Below are positions 40,778 through 49,900 of a stretch of 64,000 nt of DNA, piece after piece. The DNA comes from Parablautia sp. Marseille-Q6255. GTDB lineage: Bacteria; Bacillota; Clostridia; Lachnospirales; Lachnospiraceae. The notes beneath the pieces were generated by a model. That model had not been told where the DNA came from. It did no database searches and saw only the letters and a program-made list of their open reading frames with translations. Both the position numbers and the translations under genes were made by a program. Location of the stretch: positions 62,001-126,000 of the forward strand of contig NZ_CATNVD010000011.1 in the NCBI RefSeq assembly GCF_951230155.1, in the 5' to 3' direction. Position 1 is the first letter of the stretch; every line of letters starts with the position of its first letter.

Positions 40778-40806
40778 GGGGGCTGCTTTAGACAGTCCCC
40801 CTTTTT
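40778..40806 (+). terminator. Riboswitch-controlled attenuator
   Basis: GGGGGCTG pairs with CAG-T-CCCCC (one bulge) and is followed by five T residues. It is the expression platform of the lysine riboswitch; with lysine bound, transcription should stop here. Confidence 0.9.
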
Positions 40807-40859
40807 ATTGCAGGAGTGCGGCCTGAACTCTGATACATGTTATTATAAGGAGGAAGAAT

Positions 40860-41744
40860 ATGGCTATTTTTAAAGGTGCGGGTGTAGCGATCGTTACACC
40901 GATGTATGACAATGGCGAAGTAAATTATGATAAGCTCGGAGAACTGTTAGAGGAGCAGATCGCAGGAGGGACAGACGCGATCATCATCTGCGGCACGACG
41001 GGCGAGTCTTCGACGCTGACACATGAGGAGCATCTTGATGTGATCCGCTACGCGATCGACCGGGTGGCAAAGCGGATCCCGGTGATCGCAGGTACAGGCT
41101 CCAATTGCACGCAGACAGCTATCTATCTCTCCCAGGAGGCAGAAAAGGCGGGAGCAGATGCGCTGCTGCTTGTGACGCCATACTATAATAAAGCGACCCA
41201 GAAGGGACTGAAGCTTCATTATACCAGGATCGCACAGGCAGTGTCCCTGCCGATCATTCTGTATAATGTGCCGAGCCGGACAGGATGTAATCTGCTTCCG
41301 GAGACGATCGCTGATCTGGTGACAGATGTAGAGAATATTGTCGGCGTGAAGGAAGCTACAGGAAATATTTCTCAGGTGGCAAAGCTGATGAGTCTTGTCG
41401 GAGATAAGGTGGAGCTGTATTCCGGAAATGACGATCAGATCGTGCCGATCATGTCGCTGGGCGGCTGCGGAGTGATCTCTGTTTTATCCAATGTAGCTCC
41501 GCGCCAGACACATGACATTGTCGCAGCTTACCTTGCCGGGGATGTGGAGAAAAGCTGCAGACTTCAGCTTCAGGCGATCGACCTGATCGGAGCGCTGTTT
41601 TGTGAGGTGAATCCGATCCCGGTCAAAACTGCGCTGAATCTGATGGGCAAGGGAGCAGGACCGCTGCGCGGACCGCTGTGTGAGATGGAAGAGGCAAATG
41701 CAGAGCGTTTGAAGAAAGCGATGAAGGCATACGGTATCCTGTAG
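40860..41744 (+). CDS. dapA: 4-hydroxy-tetrahydrodipicolinate synthase
   Basis: A 294-residue enzyme condensing pyruvate and aspartate semialdehyde, the first committed step to lysine and diaminopimelate. GTTGES at 45-50, Y135 in YNVPSRTG, K164 in GVKEATGN and the arginine of the YNVPSRTG segment give the complete DHDPS active site. AAGGAGG is seven bases upstream. It is the first gene under the lysine riboswitch and is followed by dapB and aspartokinase. Confidence 0.97.
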   Translation: MAIFKGAGVAIVTPMYDNGEVNYDKLGELLEEQIAGGTDAIIICGTTGESSTLTHEEHLDVIRYAIDRVAKRIPVIAGTGSNCTQTAIYLSQEAEKAGADALLLVTPYYNKATQKGLKLHYTRIAQAVSLPIILYNVPSRTGCNLLPETIADLVTDVENIVGVKEATGNISQVAKLMSLVGDKVELYSGNDDQIVPIMSLGGCGVISVLSNVAPRQTHDIVAAYLAGDVEKSCRLQLQAIDLIGALFCEVNPIPVKTALNLMGKGAGPLRGPLCEMEEANAERLKKAMKAYGIL

Positions 41745-41804
41745 GATACACAGACTGGAAAAGATAAAACGGCAAGGACATGACATACAGAAAGAGGTAG
41801 ACAT

Positions 41805-42563
41805 ATGGTCAGGATTATAATGAGCGGCTGCAATGGTTTTATGGGACGCACGGTCACAGAGATCGTAGCGGCAGATGAGGAAGCGCAGATTGTAGCAGGG
41901 ATCGATCTGGAGGATAAAGGAGATAAGGCGTACCCGGTATTTACGGATATCGCGGATTGCGATGTGGAAGCGGATGTTTTGATCGATTTTTCCTCACCGA
42001 AGGCGCTGGACGGTCTGATCCGCTACTGCACAGACAGGAAGGTAGCGGCGATCTTCTGTACGACCGGGTATTCGCAGGAGCAGATCGACCAGATAAAAGA
42101 GGCTGCTGGAAAGACGGCTGTGATGAAATCAGCAAATATGTCGCTTGGCATCAATATGCTTCTGAAGCTTTTACAGGATGCGGCGAAGCTGCTGGCTCCG
42201 GCCGGGTTTGATATGGAGATCGTGGAGAAGCATCACAACCTCAAGGTCGATGCTCCGAGCGGTACGGCGCTTGCGCTGGCAGACAGCATCAACGAAGCGC
42301 TTGGACAGAAATATGAGTATACATATGATCGCAGTCAGGAACGCAGAAAGAGAGAGAAATACGAGATCGGCATCAGCGCAGTGCGCGGCGGGAATATCGT
42401 CGGAGAGCATGAGGTGATCTTTGCCGGGCTGGATGAAGTGATCGAGTTCAGGCATACGGCATACTCGAAGAGCGTGTTTGCAAAGGGCGCCGTACAGGCG
42501 GCAAAGTACATGGCAGGAAAGCCGGCAGGCTTTTATGATATGGGAGACGTTGTCTGCGGCTGA
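41805..42563 (+). CDS. dapB: 4-hydroxy-tetrahydrodipicolinate reductase
   Basis: A 252-residue NAD(P)H-dependent reductase for the next step of the pathway. The nucleotide fold has MSGCNGFMGRTV near 6-17, FCTTGYS follows, and the catalytic site is EKHHNLKVDAPSGTAL near 140-155. The C-terminal FRHTAYSKSVFAKGAV is typical. Ribosome site AGAGG. It lies 60 bases behind dapA with no terminator. Confidence 0.96.
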   Translation: MVRIIMSGCNGFMGRTVTEIVAADEEAQIVAGIDLEDKGDKAYPVFTDIADCDVEADVLIDFSSPKALDGLIRYCTDRKVAAIFCTTGYSQEQIDQIKEAAGKTAVMKSANMSLGINMLLKLLQDAAKLLAPAGFDMEIVEKHHNLKVDAPSGTALALADSINEALGQKYEYTYDRSQERRKREKYEIGISAVRGGNIVGEHEVIFAGLDEVIEFRHTAYSKSVFAKGAVQAAKYMAGKPAGFYDMGDVVCG

Positions 42564-42637
42564 GAAAAGATCAGTTTGCGAAGCGTCGGAGGAAAAGCAG
42601 TTTGCAGGAGTATGAAAAAATTTGGAGGAAACCCAGG

Positions 42638-43957
42638 ATGAAAAAGGTAGTCAAATTCGGAGGCAGCTCTTTGGCCAGTGCGGAGCAGTTCCGCAAGGTG
42701 GGAGAAATTATTCATGCGGACAGGGGCAGACGCTATGTCGTGCCTTCTGCACCGGGAAAACGGTTTTCAGAGGATACAAAGGTGACAGATATGCTGTATG
42801 ACTGTTATCAGTCTGCGGGAAATGCAGCTTTGCTTGAGGAGAAGCTCGCAGCGATCGCGGCACGGTATCAGGAGATCATCAGCGGGCTTTCTCTGGAGCT
42901 TAGTCTGGAGGAGGAGTTTGCGCAGATCCGGGAGGCATTTGCCGCGCGCTCCGGAAGTGAGTACGCCGCATCCCGTGGAGAGTACTTAAATGGTATTATC
43001 ATGGCTGCCTACCTGGAATACGAATTTATCGATGCGGCAGAGGTGATCCGTTTTGATGAGGACGGCGTGTTTGATGCAGAGCTTACGAACGAGATCATGC
43101 AGAAACGTCTCCAGGGAGTGGAGCGCGCTGTGATCCCGGGATTTTACGGGGCAATGGCAGACGGCACGGTGAAGACCTTCTCACGCGGAGGTTCCGACAT
43201 CACAGGCTCTATCGTAGCGCGCGCCGTCCATGCGGATCTGTATGAGAACTGGACAGATGTTTCGGGCTTTCTGGTGACCGATCCGCATATTGTGGAGGAC
43301 CCGGCTACGATCGAGACGATCACTTACAGAGAGCTGAGGGAGCTTTCTTATATGGGGGCGACGGTACTCCATGCAGATGCGATCTTTCCTCTGAGAAAAG
43401 AAGGTATTCCGATCAATATCAAGAATACGAACCGACCGCAGGATGCGGGGACGCTGATCGTGGAGAGTACCTGCCGCCAGCCGAAGTATACGATCACAGG
43501 TATTGCCGGAAAGAAGGGCTTTTGTGCGATCAATCTTGAAAAGGATCAGATGAATTCCGAGATCGGTTTTGGCCGCAAGGTACTGCAGGTATTTGAGGAA
43601 AACGGGGTTTCTTTTGAGCACGCGCCGTCTGGTATTGACACCTTTACGGTGCTGGTGCATCAGGATGAGTTTATGGAGAAGGAGCAGAAGATCATCTCCG
43701 GGCTTCACCGGGCAGTAGAGCCGGATATGCTGGATCTGGAATCGGATCTGGCGCTGATCGCGGTCGTGGGACGCGGCATGCGCGCAACACGCGGAACAGC
43801 GGCAAGGATTTTTGCAGCGCTTTCTCATGCGCATATCAATGTAAAAATGATCGATCAGGGCTCCAGCGAGCTCAATATCATCATTGGCGTGCGAAATGAA
43901 GATTTTGAGCATGCAGTAAGAGCGATTTACGATATTTTTGTACTGACACATCTGTAA
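42638..43957 (+). CDS. lysC: Aspartate kinase
   Basis: A 439-residue monofunctional aspartokinase that starts the aspartate pathway. KFGGSSLAS is at 6-14, SRGGSDITGS in the kinase domain, and two ACT domains follow from about residue 295 (ITGIAGKKGFCAINLEKD and IAVVGRGMRATRG). The start at 42638 is nine bases after GGAGG; the frame from 42602 lacks a good site. Feedback through the ACT domains is expected by family. Only 24 bases separate it from the LRR gene, without a terminator. Confidence 0.95.
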   Translation: MKKVVKFGGSSLASAEQFRKVGEIIHADRGRRYVVPSAPGKRFSEDTKVTDMLYDCYQSAGNAALLEEKLAAIAARYQEIISGLSLELSLEEEFAQIREAFAARSGSEYAASRGEYLNGIIMAAYLEYEFIDAAEVIRFDEDGVFDAELTNEIMQKRLQGVERAVIPGFYGAMADGTVKTFSRGGSDITGSIVARAVHADLYENWTDVSGFLVTDPHIVEDPATIETITYRELRELSYMGATVLHADAIFPLRKEGIPINIKNTNRPQDAGTLIVESTCRQPKYTITGIAGKKGFCAINLEKDQMNSEIGFGRKVLQVFEENGVSFEHAPSGIDTFTVLVHQDEFMEKEQKIISGLHRAVEPDMLDLESDLALIAVVGRGMRATRGTAARIFAALSHAHINVKMIDQGSSELNIIIGVRNEDFEHAVRAIYDIFVLTHL

Positions 43958-43981
43958 AAGAAAAGAAACGGAGTCATTCAG

Positions 43982-45127
43982 ATGTACGAAGAATCATTTG
44001 CCGGAGAAACGGCACAGGCATTTGTATATGAGAGAACGGGAAACAGCGCGGTGATCTGGCGCTGTTTTTCGCATGGTACAAAGGCGCAGATCCCGCAGCA
44101 GATCGGGGACTGCCCGGTCCGGGCGATTGCTCCGTATGCGTTTTCTGCGCATATGGAGGAGCGGACGCTGCGCAGGGGGCTGGAAAATGGAAACCTCCAT
44201 CTGTATGTACCGGAGGTGCTCGGAGGCAGCGCACACTGGATCGCCGGCGGTTCGGGTATCCGTGCCTGCAAAAAGGAGACGTCTGCACAGTCACCAAAAG
44301 GGCAGCAGGCGGACCGGGAACAGACAGGTATCCGGGAAATTCCGGCGCTGTGCGGGGATGCGCTGGAAGAAGTCGTATTTCCCGGGACGTTGCAGCGGGT
44401 GGGGCGGTACTGCTTCTACGACTGTGCCCGGCTGCACAGCCTGACCTTTTACGGAGAGACCACAGACTGGGGAAGCGGAGTCTTTACCCGTTGTCACAGG
44501 GTACGAAATCTGCGTGTCCATACAGATATGGAGGGGAGATCCAGCCTGAAGGAGGTGCTGGACGAGCTTCCGGAGGAGATATTTGTGGAGTATTACGTTC
44601 CGGATGAATGCTCCGGCCTGACGTACGCAAGGGCGCAGCTTGTGTTCCCGGAATTTTATGAAGAGGGCGTGGAAAATACGCCGGCAAGGATCCTGGAGAC
44701 ACATGTGCACGGGAGCGGGATGTCTTACCGAAACTGTTTTCAGGGGCGAAGGTTTGATTTCGGGCAGTACGATGCTTTGTTTTCGCGCGCACAGGTACTG
44801 GAACGGGAGCAGATCGTATACCGGATGGTACTGGGACGTCTGAGGACTGCGGTAGCGCTTTCAGAAAAAGCACGGTCTGTCTATGAGACATATCTGTGTA
44901 CGCATGGGAAAAGGATCGCACAGGAGCTGCTAAAGCAGGGAGATACGCAGGAGTTCTGCTGGCTGATAGAGCGGCTGCGGGGAATCGGAGTCAGTGAGTG
45001 GGAGTCGCTTGTGCAGGAGCTTGGGCGGGAGGCGGCCGGACTCCATGCAGGAGAAGCGGTAAGCTATCTGATGAACCTCGGGGCAGGAATGCCGCGGAAA
45101 ACAAAACGCCGCAGACTGGAGCTGTAG
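43982..45127 (+). CDS. Leucine-rich-repeat (BspA/LRR_5-like) cytosolic protein
   Basis: A 381-residue protein with no signal peptide. BspA-type repeats are visible as IGDCPVRAIAPYAFSAH (about 40-57), LEEVVFPGTLQRVGRYCFYDC and LHSLTFYGETTDWGSGVFTRC (about 125-170), then RVRNLRVH. The C-terminal half (~255-370) is helical and unrecognised. BspA-type LRR proteins are usually secreted; a cytosolic one next to MoxR and VWA genes suggests a substrate-recognition subunit, which is inference. The gene overlaps no other and seems part of the lysine transcript. Confidence 0.7.
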   Translation: MYEESFAGETAQAFVYERTGNSAVIWRCFSHGTKAQIPQQIGDCPVRAIAPYAFSAHMEERTLRRGLENGNLHLYVPEVLGGSAHWIAGGSGIRACKKETSAQSPKGQQADREQTGIREIPALCGDALEEVVFPGTLQRVGRYCFYDCARLHSLTFYGETTDWGSGVFTRCHRVRNLRVHTDMEGRSSLKEVLDELPEEIFVEYYVPDECSGLTYARAQLVFPEFYEEGVENTPARILETHVHGSGMSYRNCFQGRRFDFGQYDALFSRAQVLEREQIVYRMVLGRLRTAVALSEKARSVYETYLCTHGKRIAQELLKQGDTQEFCWLIERLRGIGVSEWESLVQELGREAAGLHAGEAVSYLMNLGAGMPRKTKRRRLEL

Positions 45128-45170
45128 GAAATAAAAGCCCGGGCGGCAAAAAGAAAGGAGGGGTGCACAG

Positions 45171-46520
45171 ATGAATCCGGTGTATGAAGAACAGAAGCAG
45201 ATGCTTGATTTTATAGAGGTGGCGGGCGACATTTTGCGCAATGCGAGAAACGAGTTGTATCTGAATATGCGTTTTCTTGATGTGGCGCTGTCATCGCTTG
45301 CGTATCTGCCGGATCAGCAGATCCGTATGACAGGGACCAATGGAAGTATACTTTACTATCAGCCAGATGCGCTTGTGGCGCTGTTCCGAAAAGGGCGTGC
45401 ATGCGTGAACCGCCAGTATCTGCACAGTATCGTGCACTGTCTGTTCTCTCACCTCTGGGAAAGGAAGGACAGGGATGTCCGGTACTGGAACCTGGCGTGT
45501 GATATTGCTGCCGAGTATGTGATCGATGGGCTGTATCAAAAGGCAGTCCATCTGCCAAAGTCCTCCCTGCGGCGTGAGGTCTATCGTATGCTGAGTCAGG
45601 AGGGAGAACAAAAGACGGCTGCTTTTGTTGTGACTGCGCAGCGGGTGTACCGTTTTTTGTGCAGGCTGCATCCGGTGCAGGCGCAGCTGGAAGCGTGGGA
45701 GCGGGAATTTCTTGTGGATGATCACAGCCGCTGGGAACAGGATCCCAGGGACCAGAAGAGTCCGAGCCCGCAGCAGCGCCGGTGGGAGGATATACGTGAC
45801 CGGATGCAGACAGAGATGGAGACATTTGCCAAAGAGGCGTCCGATGATGTGAGAAGCCTGGAGGAGCAGATCTGTGCGGTGAACCGCAAACGGTATGATT
45901 ACAGAGAATTTCTCCGAAAATTTTCCGTGCTGAAGGAAGAAATGCAGGTTGATATGGATTCATTTGACTACATATTTTATAATTATGGGATGGAGCTGTA
46001 TGGAAATATGCCGCTGATCGAGCCGCTTGAGACGAAGGAGGTGCAGCGGGTAGAGGACTTTGTGATCGTACTGGATACCTCGATGTCGTGTAAGGGAGAG
46101 CTGATCCGGCATTTTCTGGAGGAGACGTACAGCGTGCTCAGTGAGTCAGAGGGATTTGCCCGGAAAATCCATGTGCATATTTTGCAGTGCGATGATCAGG
46201 TGCAGGAGGATGTGCTTGTGACGAGCCGGGAAGAAATGCGGGAATACCTGGAACATTTTACGGTGAGAGGCTTCGGAGGGACGGATTTTCGCCCGGCATT
46301 TGCCCGGGTGCAGGAGCTGCTTGAGCGAAAATGCTTTACAAAGCTGCGCGGGCTGATCTATTTTACCGACGGGTATGGGACATTTCCAGTCAGGAAGCCT
46401 CCGTATGAGACTGCGTTTGTTTTCATGAAGGAGGATTACCGCGATGTGGATGTGCCGCCGTGGGCGATCAGGCTGATCATTGATCCGCAGGAATTCAGGG
46501 AAGCAGATACAAAAAGCTGA
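45171..46520 (+). CDS. VWA-like protein with N-terminal metallopeptidase-like region (DUF2201)
   Basis: A 449-residue protein. The N-terminal part carries H85-x3-H89-x4-H94 (LHSIVHCLFSH), a zinc-peptidase-like pattern in DUF2201 proteins. The C-terminal VWA-like domain has MIDAS residues DTSMS at 302-306, FGGTDFRPAF and FTDGYG. Proteins of this type occur beside MoxR ATPases as the effector partner. The ATPase begins ten bases later. AAGGAGGGG precedes the ATG. Confidence 0.85.
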   Translation: MNPVYEEQKQMLDFIEVAGDILRNARNELYLNMRFLDVALSSLAYLPDQQIRMTGTNGSILYYQPDALVALFRKGRACVNRQYLHSIVHCLFSHLWERKDRDVRYWNLACDIAAEYVIDGLYQKAVHLPKSSLRREVYRMLSQEGEQKTAAFVVTAQRVYRFLCRLHPVQAQLEAWEREFLVDDHSRWEQDPRDQKSPSPQQRRWEDIRDRMQTEMETFAKEASDDVRSLEEQICAVNRKRYDYREFLRKFSVLKEEMQVDMDSFDYIFYNYGMELYGNMPLIEPLETKEVQRVEDFVIVLDTSMSCKGELIRHFLEETYSVLSESEGFARKIHVHILQCDDQVQEDVLVTSREEMREYLEHFTVRGFGGTDFRPAFARVQELLERKCFTKLRGLIYFTDGYGTFPVRKPPYETAFVFMKEDYRDVDVPPWAIRLIIDPQEFREADTKS

Positions 46521-46530
46521 GGTGTAAGGG

Positions 46531-48045
46531 ATGAATATTAAACGTGCAAAACAGGAAATTAAAGATACGATCTCTGCATATTTGTTGAAGGATGCGTATG
46601 GGGAATATGTGATACCGCAGATCAGGCAGCGTCCGGTGCTGCTGCTGGGCGCTCCGGGCATCGGCAAGACGCAGATCATGGAGCAGATTGCCAGAGAGTG
46701 CGGGATCGCGCTTGTATCATATACGATCACGCACCATACGCGCCAGAGTGCGATCGGTCTTCCATTTGTGTCAAAGCAGGAGTTTGGAGGCAGAGAGTAC
46801 ACGGTGACAGAGTATACGATGAGTGAGATCGTAGCGGCTGTCTATGAAAAAATGGAAAAAACGGGACTTTCGGAAGGAATCCTGTTTATTGATGAGATCA
46901 ACTGTGTTTCTGAGACGCTGGCTCCGGCCATGCTGCAGTTTCTCCAGTGCAAGACGTTTGGCAGCCATGAGATCCCGCAGGGCTGGATCATTGTGGCGGC
47001 AGGAAATCCGCCGGAGTACAACAAGTCTGTGCGGGAATTTGACGTTGTGACAATGGATCGTGTGAAAAAGATCGAGGTAGAGCCGGATTTTGCCGTGTGG
47101 AAGGAGTATGCGCTGCGCAGGCAGCTCCATCCGGCAGTGATCGCGTACCTGAATGCGCGGACTGCCAACTTCTATAAAATGGAGACGACCGTGGATGGGA
47201 GAAAATTTGCTACGCCGCGCGGCTGGGAGGATCTCTCACAGATGCTTACAGTATATGAACAGCTTGGGCTTACGATGGACCGTGAGGTCATCGGACAGTA
47301 TGTGCAGCATGAGATGATCGCCAGGGACTTTGCAAATTATCTGGAGCTTTATAAAAAGTATCAGATGGACTACCAGCTGGATGCGGTGCTTGCAGGAAAT
47401 ATTGATCCGCTGCTCTTAAAAAAGGCTGCGCACGCCTCCTTTGACGAGCGGTTGAGCATTGTGAGTCTTCTGCTTGACAGATGCCGTCAGGCATTTGCCA
47501 GGGCGGCGCAAAGTGAGCAGGAGATAGCGCTTTTATTTGAAGAATTAAAGACCGTAAAAGAGGGGCTGCTCGGTGTACATGGCGGAGCGCCGGATATTTT
47601 TGTGAAAGAGACAGCAGAAACGTTTGCCGTGCAGACGCAGCAGAAAAAGGCGGCGGAGCTTTTGACGAGGGCGCAGGAGCGTCTGCGCAGACGTATCGCA
47701 GAGACGCTGGAGGGTTATGCACAGCAGCTTGCAAAGGAGGATCCGTCGGATGGAGAGCAGGCATTTGCGCTGATACGGGAGTGGTTTGACTCAAGGCAGG
47801 ACAGCCTGGAAGCGCAAAGGGATGCAGCCGGTCAGCTGTTGGAGCACGCCTTTGATTTCCTGGAGGCAGCCTTTGGCACAGGCCAGGAGCTCGTGATCTT
47901 TATCACAGAGCTCAATCATGATCCGTACAGCATAAGCTTTTTGCAGGAGTATGACTGCGAGCGGTATTACCGCTACAACAAAGAGCTTTTGTTTGAGGAG
48001 AGCAGCCGCGCGATCGAAGCGAGACTGAGAGCGCTCGGAAAATAG
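46531..48045 (+). CDS. MoxR-type AAA+ ATPase
   Basis: A 504-residue AAA+ ATPase, longer than the ~320 of classic MoxR. Walker A GAPGIGKT is at 40-47, Walker B ILFIDEIN near 116-123, sensor 1 VAAGNPPEYN, and the arginine region in DRVKKIEVEPDF. The extra ~200 C-terminal residues are helical with a possible coiled coil around 360-400 (QQKKAAELLTRAQERLRRR). With the DUF2201 VWA protein it forms a MoxR/VWA chaperone-like pair. It is independent in sequence from the pair at 23392-26144. Confidence 0.88.
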   Translation: MNIKRAKQEIKDTISAYLLKDAYGEYVIPQIRQRPVLLLGAPGIGKTQIMEQIARECGIALVSYTITHHTRQSAIGLPFVSKQEFGGREYTVTEYTMSEIVAAVYEKMEKTGLSEGILFIDEINCVSETLAPAMLQFLQCKTFGSHEIPQGWIIVAAGNPPEYNKSVREFDVVTMDRVKKIEVEPDFAVWKEYALRRQLHPAVIAYLNARTANFYKMETTVDGRKFATPRGWEDLSQMLTVYEQLGLTMDREVIGQYVQHEMIARDFANYLELYKKYQMDYQLDAVLAGNIDPLLLKKAAHASFDERLSIVSLLLDRCRQAFARAAQSEQEIALLFEELKTVKEGLLGVHGGAPDIFVKETAETFAVQTQQKKAAELLTRAQERLRRRIAETLEGYAQQLAKEDPSDGEQAFALIREWFDSRQDSLEAQRDAAGQLLEHAFDFLEAAFGTGQELVIFITELNHDPYSISFLQEYDCERYYRYNKELLFEESSRAIEARLRALGK

Positions 48046-48085
48046 AAGTGAAAAAATGTGCGGTACAGAATTGGAGGGTGATCGT

Positions 48086-48520
48086 ATGACACGAAGCGGA
48101 TGGGCTGCGGAAGCCGCGAAGAGTGCAGCATTTGGATGTACACTGTTTTTCAGTGCAGTATTTGTGCTGCTTGTAGATCAGGATATGGAGCATCTGGCGC
48201 TTTTTTCTGATAAACTGGTGTTTATTATGGGAGGCTATATACTGGCAGTAATGCTGATACGGCTGGTCGCAGCGCTTCCGTTTATCCGGAGGCTTGAAGA
48301 TCTCGATCACAGACCGCGTAACGAAGATGAGTTTATGGAGCAGGTAGAAAACTACTGCAAAAGGAGCGGGCTTGCCTACGAAATTATTCAATATGGAATG
48401 CCTGCACAGGTACGGCTGGATGAAGTACGATATTTCGTGAAGGTATCGGAGTACTGCAGTATGGCGAGCGGTATTGTACCGGCGCTGGAATTTACGGTCA
48501 TGCAGGGCAGGGCGGTTTAA
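48086..48520 (+). CDS. Small two-helix membrane protein of unknown function
   Basis: A 144-residue protein with two predicted membrane helices (about 15-33 and 45-65) and a soluble C-terminal domain (EDEFMEQVENYCKRSGLAYEI). The start at 48086 follows GGAGGGTG by seven bases. It ends the MoxR operon. Its 3' end overlaps the convergent GNAT gene by 23 bases, where a 19-base palindrome (48509-48527) may serve as a two-way stop signal. I recognise no family. Confidence 0.65.
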   Translation: MTRSGWAAEAAKSAAFGCTLFFSAVFVLLVDQDMEHLALFSDKLVFIMGGYILAVMLIRLVAALPFIRRLEDLDHRPRNEDEFMEQVENYCKRSGLAYEIIQYGMPAQVRLDEVRYFVKVSEYCSMASGIVPALEFTVMQGRAV

Positions 48521-48935
48521 CCGCCCTCTCCATTGGCTGCTCATACCCTGGAACATCTATGACAAAACCGCCGCAATCCCTATATCCCAATTTTCTATAA
48601 AAATGCTGTGCTTCTTCATCAACCTGTGTAAAAGTCAGAAGCATACCATATCCCTGAGATTTCATGTCAGCTTCCCAATGCTCCATAAGTTTTTTCCCAT
48701 AACCTTTTCCTTGATAATTCCAATCAACAAATAACATTGTACAAAATGGCGTATTATCCCAAAAAAGATTATATCTCAACAATCCTATCGGTTTACTGTC
48801 ATTTAATAAAACGTATCCTCTTTTTTCTCTGACTTTACGATCGAACTCCCGTTCCGGCAAATGCTTATCAAGACTATACCAAAACTCTTTATCTTCTAAT
48901 TGAACATATCTGATTTTCTTTATGTACCCCTCCAT
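48498..48935 (-). CDS. GNAT-family N-acetyltransferase
   Basis: A 145-residue acetyltransferase. The acetyl-CoA motif is FVDWNYQGKGYGKKLMEHWE at about 71-90, and AQHFYRKLGYRDCGGFV closes the fold. The substrate is unknown. The gene is clearly richer in A and T than its neighbours and lies convergent to, and overlapping, the preceding gene, so it may be a recent arrival. The ribosome site GAGGAG is rather far (about 14 bases) from the ATG. Confidence 0.85.
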   Translation of the reverse strand: MEGYIKKIRYVQLEDKEFWYSLDKHLPEREFDRKVREKRGYVLLNDSKPIGLLRYNLFWDNTPFCTMLFVDWNYQGKGYGKKLMEHWEADMKSQGYGMLLTFTQVDEEAQHFYRKLGYRDCGGFVIDVPGYEQPMERAVKPPCPA

Positions 48936-49228
48936 AATTCGGTATCGTCACTCCTCACATTAAATTATTTTGATATGTATACCATAAGACTTACAAGTTA
49001 ATTTGTTAAGGGTGAACATGTGATATTGTGCAATTGATAAAGGTAACAGGAGGGATAGAAATATTGGAGATTTTACAGTATGATGGAAATAAAAAGGGCA
49101 GAATGGTATTCTTGAACCAGTATGGCACAGGATTTTTTCAGGTATGAGATTTTGCTTTTGCGCAGATGTCTGTTTGTTGAGGTAAAATTGAGAATTGGCT
49201 GTTATGATACATCAAAAGGAGGCAGGAT
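48936..49228. other. AT-rich gap before the two-component system
   Basis: This 293-base stretch is AT-rich like the GNAT gene next to it. It holds one short frame starting TTG at 49064 after AGGAGGG (27 codons, MEILQYDGNKKGRM...GFFQV), which may be a gene remnant. TATGAT at 49203 could be a -10 for the response regulator, but no well-spaced -35 is seen. Confidence 0.3.
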
Positions 49229-49900
49229 ATGTTTCATGTTTTAATTGTAGAAGACGATACAGAGCTTTGCGAGCTGTTCCGAAAGGTGCTGGTCAAGCAT
49301 GGATATCGGGTGAGCTGCGCGGGGGACGGACAGCAGGCGCTTGCGCGGGTCAGCGAGGAATATGTGGATCTGATCATTTCGGATATTATGATGCCGGTGA
49401 TGGATGGATACGAATTTGTCTCAGAGCTTCGCGCATCCGGCAGTCAGATCCCGGTACTGATGATCACAGCAAAGAGCGCCTTTGACGATATGCGTCAGGG
49501 CTTTTTATCAGGCAGTGATGACTATATGGTAAAGCCGGTCAATGTCAATGAGATGGTGCTTCGGGTAGGCGCGCTTCTGCGCAGGGCGCAGATGATGAGT
49601 GAGCACAGGCTTGTGATCGGAAGTACACAGCTTGATTACGATACCATGACTGTTTCTGTCGGAGAGAGCAGTCAGATCTTTCCGAAAAAAGAATTTTTGC
49701 TGTTGTACAAGCTGGCAGCTTCGCCGGGACGCACCTTTACGAAGCAGCAGATCATGGATGATGTATGGGGGTATGACACGGAGGCTGATCCGCACACGAT
49801 AGAAGTACATATCGGCAGACTGCGGGATCGACTGCGGGATAATCCGGATCTTGAGATCGCGACTATGCGGGGGATCGGCTACAAGGTGGTGAAAAAATGA
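49229..49900 (+). CDS. OmpR-family response regulator
   Basis: A 223-residue regulator. The receiver domain holds the acidic pair in VEDDTE, the phosphorylated D52 in LIISDIMMPVMDG and K in YMVKPVN. The C-terminal winged helix ends HIGRLRDRLRDNPDLEIATMRGIGYKV. AAGGAGG lies eight bases upstream. It overlaps the kinase gene by four bases. The target genes are not evident. Confidence 0.93.
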   Translation: MFHVLIVEDDTELCELFRKVLVKHGYRVSCAGDGQQALARVSEEYVDLIISDIMMPVMDGYEFVSELRASGSQIPVLMITAKSAFDDMRQGFLSGSDDYMVKPVNVNEMVLRVGALLRRAQMMSEHRLVIGSTQLDYDTMTVSVGESSQIFPKKEFLLLYKLAASPGRTFTKQQIMDDVWGYDTEADPHTIEVHIGRLRDRLRDNPDLEIATMRGIGYKVVKK

